Source: Apostichopus japonicus (lineage: Eukaryota > Echinodermata > Holothuroidea > Aspidochirotida > Stichopodidae). From it: a DNA stretch of 64,000 nucleotides. The stretch is from assembly GCF_037975245.1 (NCBI RefSeq), contig NC_092564.1, positions 13,914,484-13,978,483 of the forward strand, given 5' to 3'. Positions within the stretch are counted from its first letter, which is position 1. Every line of letters starts with the position of its first letter. Shown in pieces: positions 23,374 to 37,457 of this stretch. Both the position numbers and the translations under genes were made by a program. A model generated the notes under the pieces. The model did no database searches and was not told the DNA's origin. It saw only the letters and a list, made by a program, of their open reading frames with translations.

Positions 23374-26300
23374 TTATATCATCCTGACAGGAATTTGAAA
23401 ACTTTGATTTTTGGCCCAAATTCGACAATTTTGTAAGGCTATACCCTTATGATTTTGTTCGATTTTGGCCAAAATCACGACTTTTTTAATTCTTCCCAAA
23501 ATTGTACCTGCGGTGTGTGGCGCCCTTTTGATACCAATCCATGTGAAAAAAAGAAGTATAAACACTCATATTTTGGTGGAAACATGATATTTAATAACCA
23601 TATTTTGACGCCTTTCATATCAAATTTAAATGACTAAAGCTTGTTCGAATGCCACTTTTGTCTCGGAAAAGGCCTGTACAGGGTGCTGGGAGTCTGTAAT
23701 ATCATCCTGACAGGAATTTGAAAACTTTGATTTTTGGCCCAAATTCGACAATTTTGTAAGGCTATACCCTTATGATTTTGTTCGATTTTGGCCAAAATCG
23801 CGACTTTTTTAATTCTTCCCAAAATTGTACCTGCGGTGTGTGGCGCCCTTTTGATTCCATTCCATGTGAAAAGAGTAGTATAAACACTCATATTTTGGTG
23901 GAAACATGATATTTAATAACCATATCTTGACGCCATTTCATATCAAATTTAAATGACTAAAGCTTGTTCGAATGCCACTTTTGTCTCGGAAAAGGCGTGT
24001 ACAGGGTGCTGGGAGTCTGTTATATCATCCTGACAGGAATTTGAAAACTTTGATTTTTGGCCCAAATTCGACAATTTTGTAAGGCTATACCCTTATGATT
24101 TTGTTCGATTTTGGCCAAAATCGCGACTTTTTTAATTCTTCCCAAAATTGTACCTGCGGTGTGTGGCGCCCTTTTGATTCCATTCCATGTGAAAAGAGTA
24201 GTATAAACACTCATATTTTGGTGGAAAAATGATATTTAATAACCATATTTTGACGCCATTTCATATCAAATTTAAATGACTAAAGTTTGTTCGAATGCCA
24301 CTTTTGTCTCGGAAAAGGCCTGTACAGGGTGCTGGGAGTCTGTAATATCATCCTGACAGGAATTTGAAAACTTTGATTTTTGGCCCAAATTCGACAATTT
24401 TGTAAGGCTATACCCTTATGATTTTGTTCGATTTTGGCCAAAATCACTACTTTTTTAATTCTTCCCAAAATTGTACCTGCGGTGTGTGGCGCCCTTTTGA
24501 TTCCATTCCATGTGAAAAGTGTAGTATAAACACTCATATTTTGGTGGAAAAATGATATTTAATAACCATATTTTGACGTCATTTCATATCAAATTTAAAT
24601 GACTAAAGTTTGTTCGAATGCCACTTTTGTCTCGGAAAAGGCGTGTACAGGGTGCTGGGAGTCTGTTATATCATCCTGACAGGAATTTGAAAACTTTGAT
24701 TTTTGGCCCAAATTCGACAATTTTGTAAGGCTATACCCTTATGATTTTGTTCGATTTTGGCCAAAATCACGACTTTTTTAATTCTTCCCAAAATTGTACC
24801 TGCGGTGTGTAACGCCCTTTTGATTCCATTCCATGTGAAAAAAGAAGTATAAACACTCATATTTTGGTGGAAAAATGATATTTAATAACCATATCTTGAC
24901 GCCATTTCATATCAAATTTAAATGACTAAAGCTTGTTCGAATGCCACTTTTGTCTCGGAAAAGGCGTGTACAGATAGCTGGGAGTCTGTAATATCATCCT
25001 GACAGGAATTTGAAAACTTTGATTTTTGGCCCAAATTCGACAATTTTGTAAGGCTATACCCTTATGATTTTGTTCGATTTTGGCCAAAATCACGACTTTT
25101 TTAATTCTTCCCAAAATTGTACCTGCGGTGTGTGGCGCCCTTTTGATTCCATTCCATGTGAAAAGTGTAGTATAAACACTCATATTTTGGTGGAAAAATG
25201 ATATTTAATAACCATATTTTGACGTCATTTCATATCAAATTTAAATGACTAAAGTTTGTTCGAATGCCACTTTTGTCTCGGAAAAGGCGTGTACAGGGTG
25301 CTGGGAGTCTGTTATATCATCCTGACAGGAATTTGAAAACTTTGATTTTTGGCCCAAATTCGACAATTTTGTAAGGCTATACCCTTATGATTTTGTTCGA
25401 TTTTGGCCAAAATCACGACTTTTTTAATTCTTCCCAAAATTGTACCTGCGGTGTGTGGCGCCCTTTTGATTCCATTCCATGTGAAAAGAGTAGTATAAAC
25501 ACTCATATTTTGGTGGAAACATGATATTTAATAACCATATCTTGACGCCATTTCATATCAAATTTAAATGACTAAAGCTTGTTCGAATGCCACTTTTGTC
25601 TCGGAAAAGGCGTGTACAGGGTGCTGGGAGTCTGTTATATCATCCTGACAGGAATTTGAAAACTTTGATTTTTGGCCCAAATTCGACAATTTTGTAAGGC
25701 TATACCCTTATGATTTTGTTCGATTTTGGTCAAAATCGCGACTTTTTTAATTCTTCCCAAAATTGTACCTGCGGTGTGTGGCGCCCTTTTGATTCCATTC
25801 CATGTGAAAAGAGTAGTATAAACACTCATATTTTGGTGGAAAAATGATATTTAATAACCATATTTTGACGCCATTTCATATCAAATTTAAATGACTAAAG
25901 TTTGTTCGAATGCCACTTTTGTCTCGGAAAAGGCCTGTACAGGGTGCTGGGAGTCTGTAATATCATCCTGACAGGAATTTGAAAACTTTGATTTTTGGCC
26001 CAAATTCGACAATTTTGTAAGGCTATACCCTTATGATTTTGTTCGATTTTGGCCAAAATCACTACTTTTTTAATTCTTCCCAAAATTGTACCTGCGGTGT
26101 GTGGCGCCCTTTTGATTCCATTCCATGTGAAAAGTGTAGTATAAACACTCATATTTTGGTGGAAAAATGATATTTAATAACCATATTTTGACGTCATTTC
26201 ATATCAAATTTAAATGACTAAAGTTTGTTCGAATGCCACTTTTGTCTCGGAAAAGGCGTGTACAGGGTGCTGGGAGTCTGTTATATCATCCTGACAGGAA

Positions 26301-29300
26301 TTTGAAAACTTTGATTTTTGGCCCAAATTCGACAATTTTGTAAGGCTATACCCTTATGATTTTGTTCGATTTTGGCCAAAATCACTACTTTTTTAATTCT
26401 TCCCAAAATTGTACCTGCGGTGTGTGGCGCCCTTTTGATTCCATTCCATGTGAAAAAAGAAGTATAAACACTCATATTTTGGTGGAAAAATGATATTTAA
26501 TAACCATATCTTGACGCCATTTCATATCAAATTTAAATGACTAAAGCTTGTTCGAATGCCACTTTTGTCTCGGAAAAGGCCTGTACAGGGTGCTGGGAGT
26601 CTGTTATATCATCCTGACAGGAATTTGAAAACTTTGATTTTTGGCCCAAATTCGACAATTTTGTAAGGCTATACCCTTATGATTTTGTTCGATTTTGGCC
26701 AAAATCGCGACTTTTTTAATTCTTCCCAAATTTGTACCTGCGGTGTGTGGCGCCCTTTTGATTCCATTCCATGTGAAAAAAGAAGTATAAACACTCATAT
26801 TTTGGTGGAAACATGATATTTAATAACCATATCTTGACGCCATTTCATATCAAATTTAAATGACTAAAGCTTGTTCGAATGCCACTTTTGTCTCGGAAAA
26901 GGCCTGTACAGGGTGCTGGGAGTCTGTAATATCATCCTGACAGGAATTTGAAAACTTTGATTTTTGGCCCAAATTCGACAATTTTGTAAGGCTATACCCT
27001 TATGATTTTGTTCGATTTTGGCCAAAATCGCGACTTTTTTAATTCTTCCCAAATTTGTACCTGCGGTGTGTGGCGCCCTTTTGATACCAATCCATGTGAA
27101 AAAAGAAGTATAAACACTCATATTTTGGTGGAAAAATGATATTTAATAACCATATTTTGACGTCATTTCATATCAAATTTAAATGACTAAAGTTTGTTCG
27201 AATGCCACTTTTGTCTCGGAAAAGGCGTGTACAGGGTGCTGGGAGTCTGTTATATCATCCTGACAGGAATTTGAAAACTTTGATTTTTGGCCCAAATTCG
27301 ACAATTTTGTAAGGCTATACCCTTATGATTTTGTTCGATTTTGGCCAAAATCACGACTTTTTTAATTCTTCCCAAAATTGTACCTGCGGTGTGTGGCGCC
27401 CTTTTGATACCAATCCATGTGAAAAAAAGAAGTATAAACACTCATATTTTGGTGGAAACATGATATTTAATAACCATATTTTGACGCCTTTCATATCAAA
27501 TTTAAATGACTAAAGCTTGTTCGAATGCCACTTTTGTCTCGGAAAAGGCCTGTACAGGGTGCTGGGAGTCTGTAATATCATCCTGACAGGAATTTGAAAA
27601 CTTTGATTTTTGGCCCAAATTCGACAATTTTGTAAGGCTATACCCTTATGATTTTGTTCGATTTTGGCCAAAATCGCGACTTTTTTAATTCTTCCCAAAA
27701 TTGTACCTGCGGTGTGTGGCGCCCTTTTGATTCCATTCCATGTGAAAAGAGTAGTATAAACACTCATATTTTGGTGGAAACATGATATTTAATAACCATA
27801 TCTTGACGCCATTTCATATCAAATTTAAATGACTAAAGCTTGTTCGAATGCCACTTTTGTCTCGGAAAAGGCGTGTACAGGGTGCTGGGAGTCTGTTATA
27901 TCATCCTGACAGGAATTTGAAAACTTTGATTTTTGGCCCAAATTCGACAATTTTGTAAGGCTATACCCTTATGATTTTGTTCGATTTTGGCCAAAATCGC
28001 GACTTTTTTAATTCTTCCCAAAATTGTACCTGCGGTGTGTGGCGCCCTTTTGATTCCATTCCATGTGAAAAGAGTAGTATAAACACTCATATTTTGGTGG
28101 AAAAATGATATTTAATAACCATATTTTGACGCCATTTCATATCAAATTTAAATGACTAAAGTTTGTTCGAATGCCACTTTTGTCTCGGAAAAGGCCTGTA
28201 CAGGGTGCTGGGAGTCTGTAATATCATCCTGACAGGAATTTGAAAACTTTGATTTTTGGCCCAAATTCGACAATTTTGTAAGGCTATACCCTTATGATTT
28301 TGTTCGATTTTGGCCAAAATCACTACTTTTTTAATTCTTCCCAAAATTGTACCTGCGGTGTGTGGCGCCCTTTTGATTCCATTCCATGTGAAAAGTGTAG
28401 TATAAACACTCATATTTTGGTGGAAAAATGATATTTAATAACCATATTTTGACGTCATTTCATATCAAATTTAAATGACTAAAGTTTGTTCGAATGCCAC
28501 TTTTGTCTCGGAAAAGGCGTGTACAGGGTGCTGGGAGTCTGTTATATCATCCTGACAGGAATTTGAAAACTTTGATTTTTGGCCCAAATTCGACAATTTT
28601 GTAAGGCTATACCCTTATGATTTTGTTCGATTTTGGCCAAAATCACGACTTTTTTAATTCTTCCCAAAATTGTACCTGCGGTGTGTAACGCCCTTTTGAT
28701 TCCATTCCATGTGAAAAAAGAAGTATAAACACTCATATTTTGGTGGAAAAATGATATTTAATAACCATATCTTGACGCCATTTCATATCAAATTTAAATG
28801 ACTAAAGCTTGTTCGAATGCCACTTTTGTCTCGGAAAAGGCGTGTACAGATAGCTGGGAGTCTGTAATATCATCCTGACAGGAATTTGAAAACTTTGATT
28901 TTTGGCCCAAATTCGACAATTTTGTAAGGCTATACCCTTATGATTTTGTTCGATTTTGGCCAAAATCACGACTTTTTTAATTCTTCCCAAAATTGTACCT
29001 GCGGTGTGTGGCGCCCTTTTGATTCCATTCCATGTGAAAAGTGTAGTATAAACACTCATATTTTGGTGGAAAAATGATATTTAATAACCATATTTTGACG
29101 TCATTTCATATCAAATTTAAATGACTAAAGTTTGTTCGAATGCCACTTTTGTCTCGGAAAAGGCGTGTACAGGGTGCTGGGAGTCTGTTATATCATCCTG
29201 ACAGGAATTTGAAAACTTTGATTTTTGGCCCAAATTCGACAATTTTGTAAGGCTATACCCTTATGATTTTGTTCGATTTTGGCCAAAATCACGACTTTTT

Positions 29301-32300
29301 TAATTCTTCCCAAAATTGTACCTGCGGTGTGTGGCGCCCTTTTGATTCCATTCCATGTGAAAAGAGTAGTATAAACACTCATATTTTGGTGGAAACATGA
29401 TATTTAATAACCATATCTTGACGCCATTTCATATCAAATTTAAATGACTAAAGCTTGTTCGAATGCCACTTTTGTCTCGGAAAAGGCGTGTACAGGGTGC
29501 TGGGAGTCTGTTATATCATCCTGACAGGAATTTGAAAACTTTGATTTTTGGCCCAAATTCGACAATTTTGTAAGGCTATACCCTTATGATTTTGTTCGAT
29601 TTTGGTCAAAATCGCGACTTTTTTAATTCTTCCCAAAATTGTACCTGCGGTGTGTGGCGCCCTTTTGATTCCATTCCATGTGAAAAGAGTAGTATAAACA
29701 CTCATATTTTGGTGGAAAAATGATATTTAATAACCATATTTTGACGCCATTTCATATCAAATTTAAATGACTAAAGTTTGTTCGAATGCCACTTTTGTCT
29801 CGGAAAAGGCCTGTACAGGGTGCTGGGAGTCTGTAATATCATCCTGACAGGAATTTGAAAACTTTGATTTTTGGCCCAAATTCGACAATTTTGTAAGGCT
29901 ATACCCTTATGATTTTGTTCGATTTTGGCCAAAATCACTACTTTTTTAATTCTTCCCAAAATTGTACCTGCGGTGTGTGGCGCCCTTTTGATTCCATTCC
30001 ATGTGAAAAGTGTAGTATAAACACTCATATTTTGGTGGAAAAATGATATTTAATAACCATATTTTGACGTCATTTCATATCAAATTTAAATGACTAAAGT
30101 TTGTTCGAATGCCACTTTTGTCTCGGAAAAGGCGTGTACAGGGTGCTGGGAGTCTGTTATATCATCCTGACAGGAATTTGAAAACTTTGATTTTTGGCCC
30201 AAATTCGACAATTTTGTAAGGCTATACCCTTATGATTTTGTTCGATTTTGGCCAAAATCACTACTTTTTTAATTCTTCCCAAAATTGTACCTGCGGTGTG
30301 TGGCGCCCTTTTGATTCCATTCCATGTGAAAAAAGAAGTATAAACACTCATATTTTGGTGGAAAAATGATATTTAATAACCATATCTTGACGCCATTTCA
30401 TATCAAATTTAAATGACTAAAGCTTGTTCGAATGCCACTTTTGTCTCGGAAAAGGCCTGTACAGGGTGCTGGGAGTCTGTTATATCATCCTGACAGGAAT
30501 TTGAAAACTTTGATTTTTGGCCCAAATTCGACAATTTTGTAAGGCTATACCCTTATGATTTTGTTCGATTTTGGCCAAAATCGCGACTTTTTTAATTCTT
30601 CCCAAATTTGTACCTGCGGTGTGTGGCGCCCTTTTGATTCCATTCCATGTGAAAAAAGAAGTATAAACACTCATATTTTGGTGGAAACATGATATTTAAT
30701 AACCATATCTTGACGCCATTTCATATCAAATTTAAATGACTAAAGCTTGTTCGAATGCCACTTTTGTCTCGGAAAAGGCCTGTACAGGGTGCTGGGAGTC
30801 TGTAATATCATCCTGACAGGAATTTGAAAACTTTGATTTTTGGCCCAAATTCGACAATTTTGTAAGGCTATACCCTTATGATTTTGTTCGATTTTGGCCA
30901 AAATCACGACTTTTTTAATTCTTCCCAAAATTGTACCTGCGGTGTGTGGCGCCCTTTTGATTCCATTCCATGTGAAAAGTGTAGTATAAACACTCATATT
31001 TTGGTGGAAAAATGATATTTAATAACCATATTTTGACGTCATTTCATATCAAATTTAAATGACTAAAGTTTGTTCGAATGCCACTTTTGTCTCGGAAAAG
31101 GCGTGTACAGGGTGCTGGGAGTCTGTAATATCATCCTGACAGGAATTTGAAAACTTTGATTTTTGGCCCAAATTCGACAATTTTGTAAGGCTATACCCTT
31201 ATGATTTTGTTCGATTTTGGCCAAAATCGCGACTTTTTTAATTCTTCCCAAAATTGTACCTGCGGTGTGTGGCGCCCTTTTGATTCCATTCCATGTGAAA
31301 AGAGTAGTATAAACACTCATATTTTGGTGGAAACATGATATTTAATAACCATATCTTGACGCCATTTCATATCAAATTTAAATGACTAAAGCTTGTTCGA
31401 ATGCCACTTTTGTCTCGGAAAAGGCGTGTACAGGGTGCTGGGAGTCTGTAATATCATCCTGACAGGAATTTGAAAACTTTGATTTTTGGCCCAAATTCGA
31501 CAATTTTGTAAGGCTATACCCTTATGATTTTGTTCGATTTTGGCCAAAATCGCGACTTTTTTAATTCTTCCCAAATTTGTACCTGCGGTGTGTGGCGCCC
31601 TTTTGATACCAATCCATGTGAAAAAAGAAGTATAAACACTCATATTTTGGTGGAAAAATGATATTTAATAACCATATTTTGACGTCATTTCATATCAAAT
31701 TTAAATGACTAAAGTTTGTTCGAATGCCACTTTTGTCTCGGAAAAGGCGTGTACAGGGTGCTGGGAGTCTGTTATATCATCCTGACAGGAATTTGAAAAC
31801 TTTGATTTTTGGCCCAAATTCGACAATTTTGTAAGGCTATACCCTTATGATTTTGTTCGATTTTGGCCAAAATCACGACTTTTTTAATTCTTCCCAAAAT
31901 TGTACCTGCGGTGTGTGGCGCCCTTTTGATACCAATCCATGTGAAAAAAAGAAGTATAAACACTCATATTTTGGTGGAAACATGATATTTAATAACCATA
32001 TTTTGACGCCTTTCATATCAAATTTAAATGACTAAAGCTTGTTCGAATGCCACTTTTGTCTCGGAAAAGGCCTGTACAGGGTGCTGGGAGTCTGTAATAT
32101 CATCCTGACAGGAATTTGAAAACTTTGATTTTTGGCCCAAATTCGACAATTTTGTAAGGCTATACCCTTATGATTTTGTTCGATTTTGGCCAAAATCGCG
32201 ACTTTTTTAATTCTTCCCAAAATTGTACCTGCGGTGTGTGGCGCCCTTTTGATTCCATTCCATGTGAAAAGAGTAGTATAAACACTCATATTTTGGTGGA

Positions 32301-33969
32301 AACATGATATTTAATAACCATATCTTGACGCCATTTCATATCAAATTTAAATGACTAAAGCTTGTTCGAATGCCACTTTTGTCTCGGAAAAGGCGTGTAC
32401 AGGGTGCTGGGAGTCTGTTATATCATCCTGACAGGAATTTGAAAACTTTGATTTTTGGCCCAAATTCGACAATTTTGTAAGGCTATACCCTTATGATTTT
32501 GTTCGATTTTGGCCAAAATCGCGACTTTTTTAATTCTTCCCAAAATTGTACCTGCGGTGTGTGGCGCCCTTTTGATTCCATTCCATGTGAAAAGAGTAGT
32601 ATAAACACTCATATTTTGGTGGAAAAATGATATTTAATAACCATATTTTGACGCCATTTCATATCAAATTTAAATGACTAAAGTTTGTTCGAATGCCACT
32701 TTTGTCTCGGAAAAGGCCTGTACAGGGTGCTGGGAGTCTGTAATATCATCCTGACAGGAATTTGAAAACTTTGATTTTTGGCCCAAATTCGACAATTTTG
32801 TAAGGCTATACCCTTATGATTTTGTTCGATTTTGGCCAAAATCACTACTTTTTTAATTCTTCCCAAAATTGTACCTGCGGTGTGTGGCGCCCTTTTGATT
32901 CCATTCCATGTGAAAAGAGTAGTATAAACACTCATATTTTGGTGGAAACATGATATTTAATAACCATATCTTGACGCCATTTCATATCAAATTTAAATGA
33001 CTAAAGCTTGTTCGAATGCCACTTTTGTCTCGGAAAAGGCGTGTACAGGGTGCTGGGAGTCTGTTATATCATCCTGACAGGAATTTGAAAACTTTGATTT
33101 TTGGCCCAAATTCGACAATTTTGTAAGGCTATACCCTTATGATTTTGTTCGATTTTGGTCAAAATCGCGACTTTTTTAATTCTTCCCAAAATTGTACCTG
33201 CGGTGTGTGGCGCCCTTTTGATTCCATTCCATGTGAAAAGAGTAGTATAAACACTCATATTTTGGTGGAAAAATGATATTTAATAACCATATTTTGACGC
33301 CATTTCATATCAAATTTAAATGACTAAAGTTTGTTCGAATGCCACTTTTGTCTCGGAAAAGGCCTGTACAGGGTGCTGGGAGTCTGTAATATCATCCTGA
33401 CAGGAATTTGAAAACTTTGATTTTTGGCCCAAATTCGACAATTTTGTAAGGCTATACCCTTATGATTTTGTTCGATTTTGGCCAAAATCACTACTTTTTT
33501 AATTCTTCCCAAAATTGTACCTGCGGTGTGTGGCGCCCTTTTGATTCCATTCCATGTGAAAAGTGTAGTATAAACACTCATATTTTGGTGGAAAAATGAT
33601 ATTTAATAACCATATTTTGACGTCATTTCATATCAAATTTAAATGACTAAAGTTTGTTCGAATGCCACTTTTGTCTCGGAAAAGGCGTGTACAGGGTGCT
33701 GGGAGTCTGTTATATCATCCTGACAGGAATTTGAAAACTTTGATTTTTGGCCCAAATTCGACAATTTTGTAAGGCTATACCCTTATGATTTTGTTCGATT
33801 TTGGCCAAAATCACTACTTTTTTAATTCTTCCCAAAATTGTACCTGCGGTGTGTGGCGCCCTTTTGATTCCATTCCATGTGAAAAAAGAAGTATAAACAC
33901 TCATATTTTGGTGGAAAAATGATATTTAATAACCATATCTTGACGCCATTTCATATCAAATTTAAATGA
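23374..33969 (+). repeat. Twelve-monomer higher-order repeat (3876 bp), about 2.7 copies
   Basis: Private variants recur at exactly 3876-bp offsets: TGTAACGCCC at 24789 and 28665, CAGATAGCTGG near 24972 and 28848, and TTGGTCAAAATCGCG near 25728 and 29604, the last also near 33157. The copies start at about 23374, 27250 and 31772, each with the monomer bearing an extra A (GAAAAAAAGAAG). Copy two has two additional monomers near 30740-31385. Copy three lacks three monomers after 32935. Confidence 0.75.
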
Positions 33970-35907
33970 CTAAAGCTTGTTCGAATGCCACTTTTGTCTC
34001 GGAAAAGGCCTGTACAGGGTGCTGGGAGTCTGTAATATCATCCTGACAGGAATTTGAAAACTTTGATTTTTGGCCCAAATTCGACAATTTTGTAAGGCTA
34101 TACCCTTATGATTTTGTTCGATTTTGGCCAAAATCGCGACTTTTTTAATTCTTCCCAAAATTGTACCTGCGGTGTGTGGCGCCCTTTTGATTCCATTCCA
34201 TGTGAAAAGAGTAGTATAAACACTCATATTTTGGTGGAAAAATGATATTTAATAACCATATTTTGACGCCATTTCATATCAAATTTAAATGACTAAAGTT
34301 TGTTCGAATGCCACTTTTGTCTCGGAAAAGGCCTGTACAGGGTGCTGGGAGTCTGTAATATCATCCTGACAGGAATTTGAAAACTTTGATTTTTGGCCCA
34401 AATTCGACAATTTTGTAAGGCTATACCCTTATGATTTTGTTCGATTTTGGCCAAAATCACGACTTTTTTAATTCTTCCCAAAATTGTACCTGCGGTGTGT
34501 GGCGCCCTTTTGATTCCATTCCATGTGAAAAGTGTAGTATAAACACTCATATTTTGGTGGAAAAATGATATTTAATAACCATATTTTGACGTCATTTCAT
34601 ATCAAATTTAAATGACTAAAGTTTGTTCGAATGCCACTTTTGTCTCGGAAAAGGCGTGTACAGGGTGCTGGGAGTCTGTTATATCATCCTGACAGGAATT
34701 TGAAAACTTTGATTTTTGGCCCAAATTCGACAATTTTGTAAGGCTATACCCTTATGATTTTGTTCGATTTTGGCCAAAATCACGACTTTTTTAATTCTTC
34801 CCAAAATTGTACCTGCGGTGTGTGGCGCCCTTTTGATACCAATCCATGTGAAAAAAGAAGTATAAACACTCATATTTTGGTGGAAACATGATATTTAATA
34901 ACCATATTTTGACGTCATTTCATATCAAACTTAAATGACTAAAGCTTGTTCGAATGCCACTTTTGTCTCGGAAAAGGCCTGTACAGGGTGCTGGGAGTCT
35001 GTAATATCATCCTGACAGGAATTTGAAAACTTTGATTTTTGGCCCAAATTCGACAATTTTGTAAGGCTATACCCTTATGATTTTGTTCGATTTTGGCCAA
35101 AATCACGACTTTTTTAATTCTTCCCAAAATTGTACCTGCGGTGTGTGGCGCCCTTTTGATACCAATCCATGTGAAAAAAGAAGTATAAACACTCATATTT
35201 TGGTGGAAACATGATATTTAATAACCATATTTTGACGTCATTTCATATCAAATTTAAATGACTAAAGCTTGTTCGAATGCCACTTTTGTCTCGGAAAAGG
35301 CCTGTACAGGGTGCTGGGAGTCTGTAATATCATCCTGACAGGAATTTGAAAACTTTGATTTTTGGCCCAAATTCGACAATTTTGTAAGGCTATACCCTTA
35401 TGATTTTGTTCGATTTTGGCCAAAATCGCGACTTTTTTAATTCTTCCCAAAATTGTACCTGCGGTGTGTGGCGCCCTTTTGATTCCATTCCATGTGAAAA
35501 GAGTAGTATAAACACTCATATTTTGGTGGAAAAATGATATTTAATAACCATATTTTGACGCCATTTCATATCAAATTTAAATGACTAAAGTTTGTTCGAA
35601 TGCCACTTTTGTCTCGGAAAAGGCGTGTACAGGGTGCTGGGAGTCTGTTATATCATCCTGACAGGAATTTGAAAACTTTGATTTTTGGCCCAAATTCGAC
35701 AATTTTGTAAGGCTATACCCTTATGATTTTGTTCGATTTTGGCCAAAATCACGACTTTTTTAATTCTTCCCAAAATTGTACCTGCGGTGTGTGGCGCCCT
35801 TTTGATACCAATCCATGTGAAAAAAGAAGTATAAACACTCATATTTTGGTGGAAACATGATATTTAATAACCATATTTTGACGTCATTTCATATCAAATT
35901 TAAATGA

Positions 35908-37457
35908 CTAAAGCTTGTTCGAATGCCACTTTTGTCTCGGAAAAGGCCTGTACAGGGTGCTGGGAGTCTGTAATATCATCCTGACAGGAATTTGAAAACT
36001 TTGATTTTTGGCCCAAATTCGACAATTTTGTAAGGCTATACCCTTATGATTTTGTTCGATTTTGGCCAAAATCACGACTTTTATAATTCTTCCCAAAATT
36101 GTACCTGCGGTGTGTGGCGCCCTTTTGATTCCATTCCATGTGAAAAGAGTAGTATAAACACTCATATTTTGGTGGAAAAATGATATTTAATAACCATATT
36201 TTGACGCCATTTCATATCAAATTTAAATGACTAAAGTTTGTTCGAATGCCACTTTTGTCTCGGAAAAGGCCTGTACAGGGTGCTGGGAGTCTGTAATATC
36301 ATCCTGACAGGAATTTGAAAACTTTGATTTTTGGCCCAAATTCGACAATTTTGTAAGGCTATACCCTTATGATTTTGTTCGATTTTGGCCAAAATCACGA
36401 CTTTTTTAATTCTTCCCAAAATTGTACCTGCGGTGTGTGGCGCCCTTTTGATTCCATTCCATGTGAAAAAAGAAGTATAAACACTCATATTTTGGTGGAA
36501 AAATGATATTTAATAACCATATTTTGACGCCATTTCATATCAAATTTAAATGACTAAAGTTTGTTCGAATGCCACTTTTGTCTCGGAAAAGGCCTGTACA
36601 GGGTGCTGGGAGTCTGTAATATCATCCTGACAGGAATTTGAAAACTTTGATTTTTGGCCCAAATTCGACAATTTTGTAAGGCTATACCCTTATGATTTTG
36701 TTCGATTTTGGCCAAAATCGCGACTTTTTTAATTCTTCCCAAAATTGTACCTGCGGTGTGTGGCGCCCTTTTGATTCCATTCCATGTGAAAAGAGTAGTA
36801 TAAACACTCATATTTTGGTGGAAAAATGATATTTAATAACCATATTTTGACGCCATTTCATATCAAATTTAAATGACTAAAGTTTGTTCGAATGCCACTT
36901 TTGTCTCGGAAAAGGCCTGTACAGGGTGCTGGGAGTCTGTAATATCATCCTGACAGGAATTTGAAAACTTTGATTTTTGGCCCAAATTCGACAATTTTGT
37001 AAGGCTATACCCTTATGATTTTGTTCGATTTTGGCCAAAATCACGACTTTTATAATTCTTCCCAAAATTGTACCTGCGGTGTGTGGCGCCCTTTTGATTC
37101 CATTCCATGTGAAAAGAGTAGTATAAACACTCATATTTTGGTGGAAAAATGATATTTAATAACCATATTTTGACGCCATTTCATATCAAATTTAAATGAC
37201 TAAAGTTTGTTCGAATGCCACTTTTGTCTCGGAAAAGGCCTGTACAGGGTGCTGGGAGTCTGTAATATCATCCTGACAGGAATTTGAAAACTTTGATTTT
37301 TGGCCCAAATTCGACAATTTTGTAAGGCTATACCCTTATGATTTTGTTCGATTTTGGCCAAAATCACGACTTTTTTAATTCTTCCCAAAATTGTACCTGC
37401 GGTGTGTGGCGCCCTTTTGATTCCATTCCATGTGAAAAAAGAAGTATAAACACTCAT
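35908..37457 (+). repeat. Local 969-bp duplication marked by a TTTTATAAT variant
   Basis: The unit with TTTTATAATTC instead of TTTTTTAATTC occurs near 36081 and again 969 bases later near 37050. It is flanked by the same neighbouring monomer types, so three units were duplicated. Confidence 0.6.
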
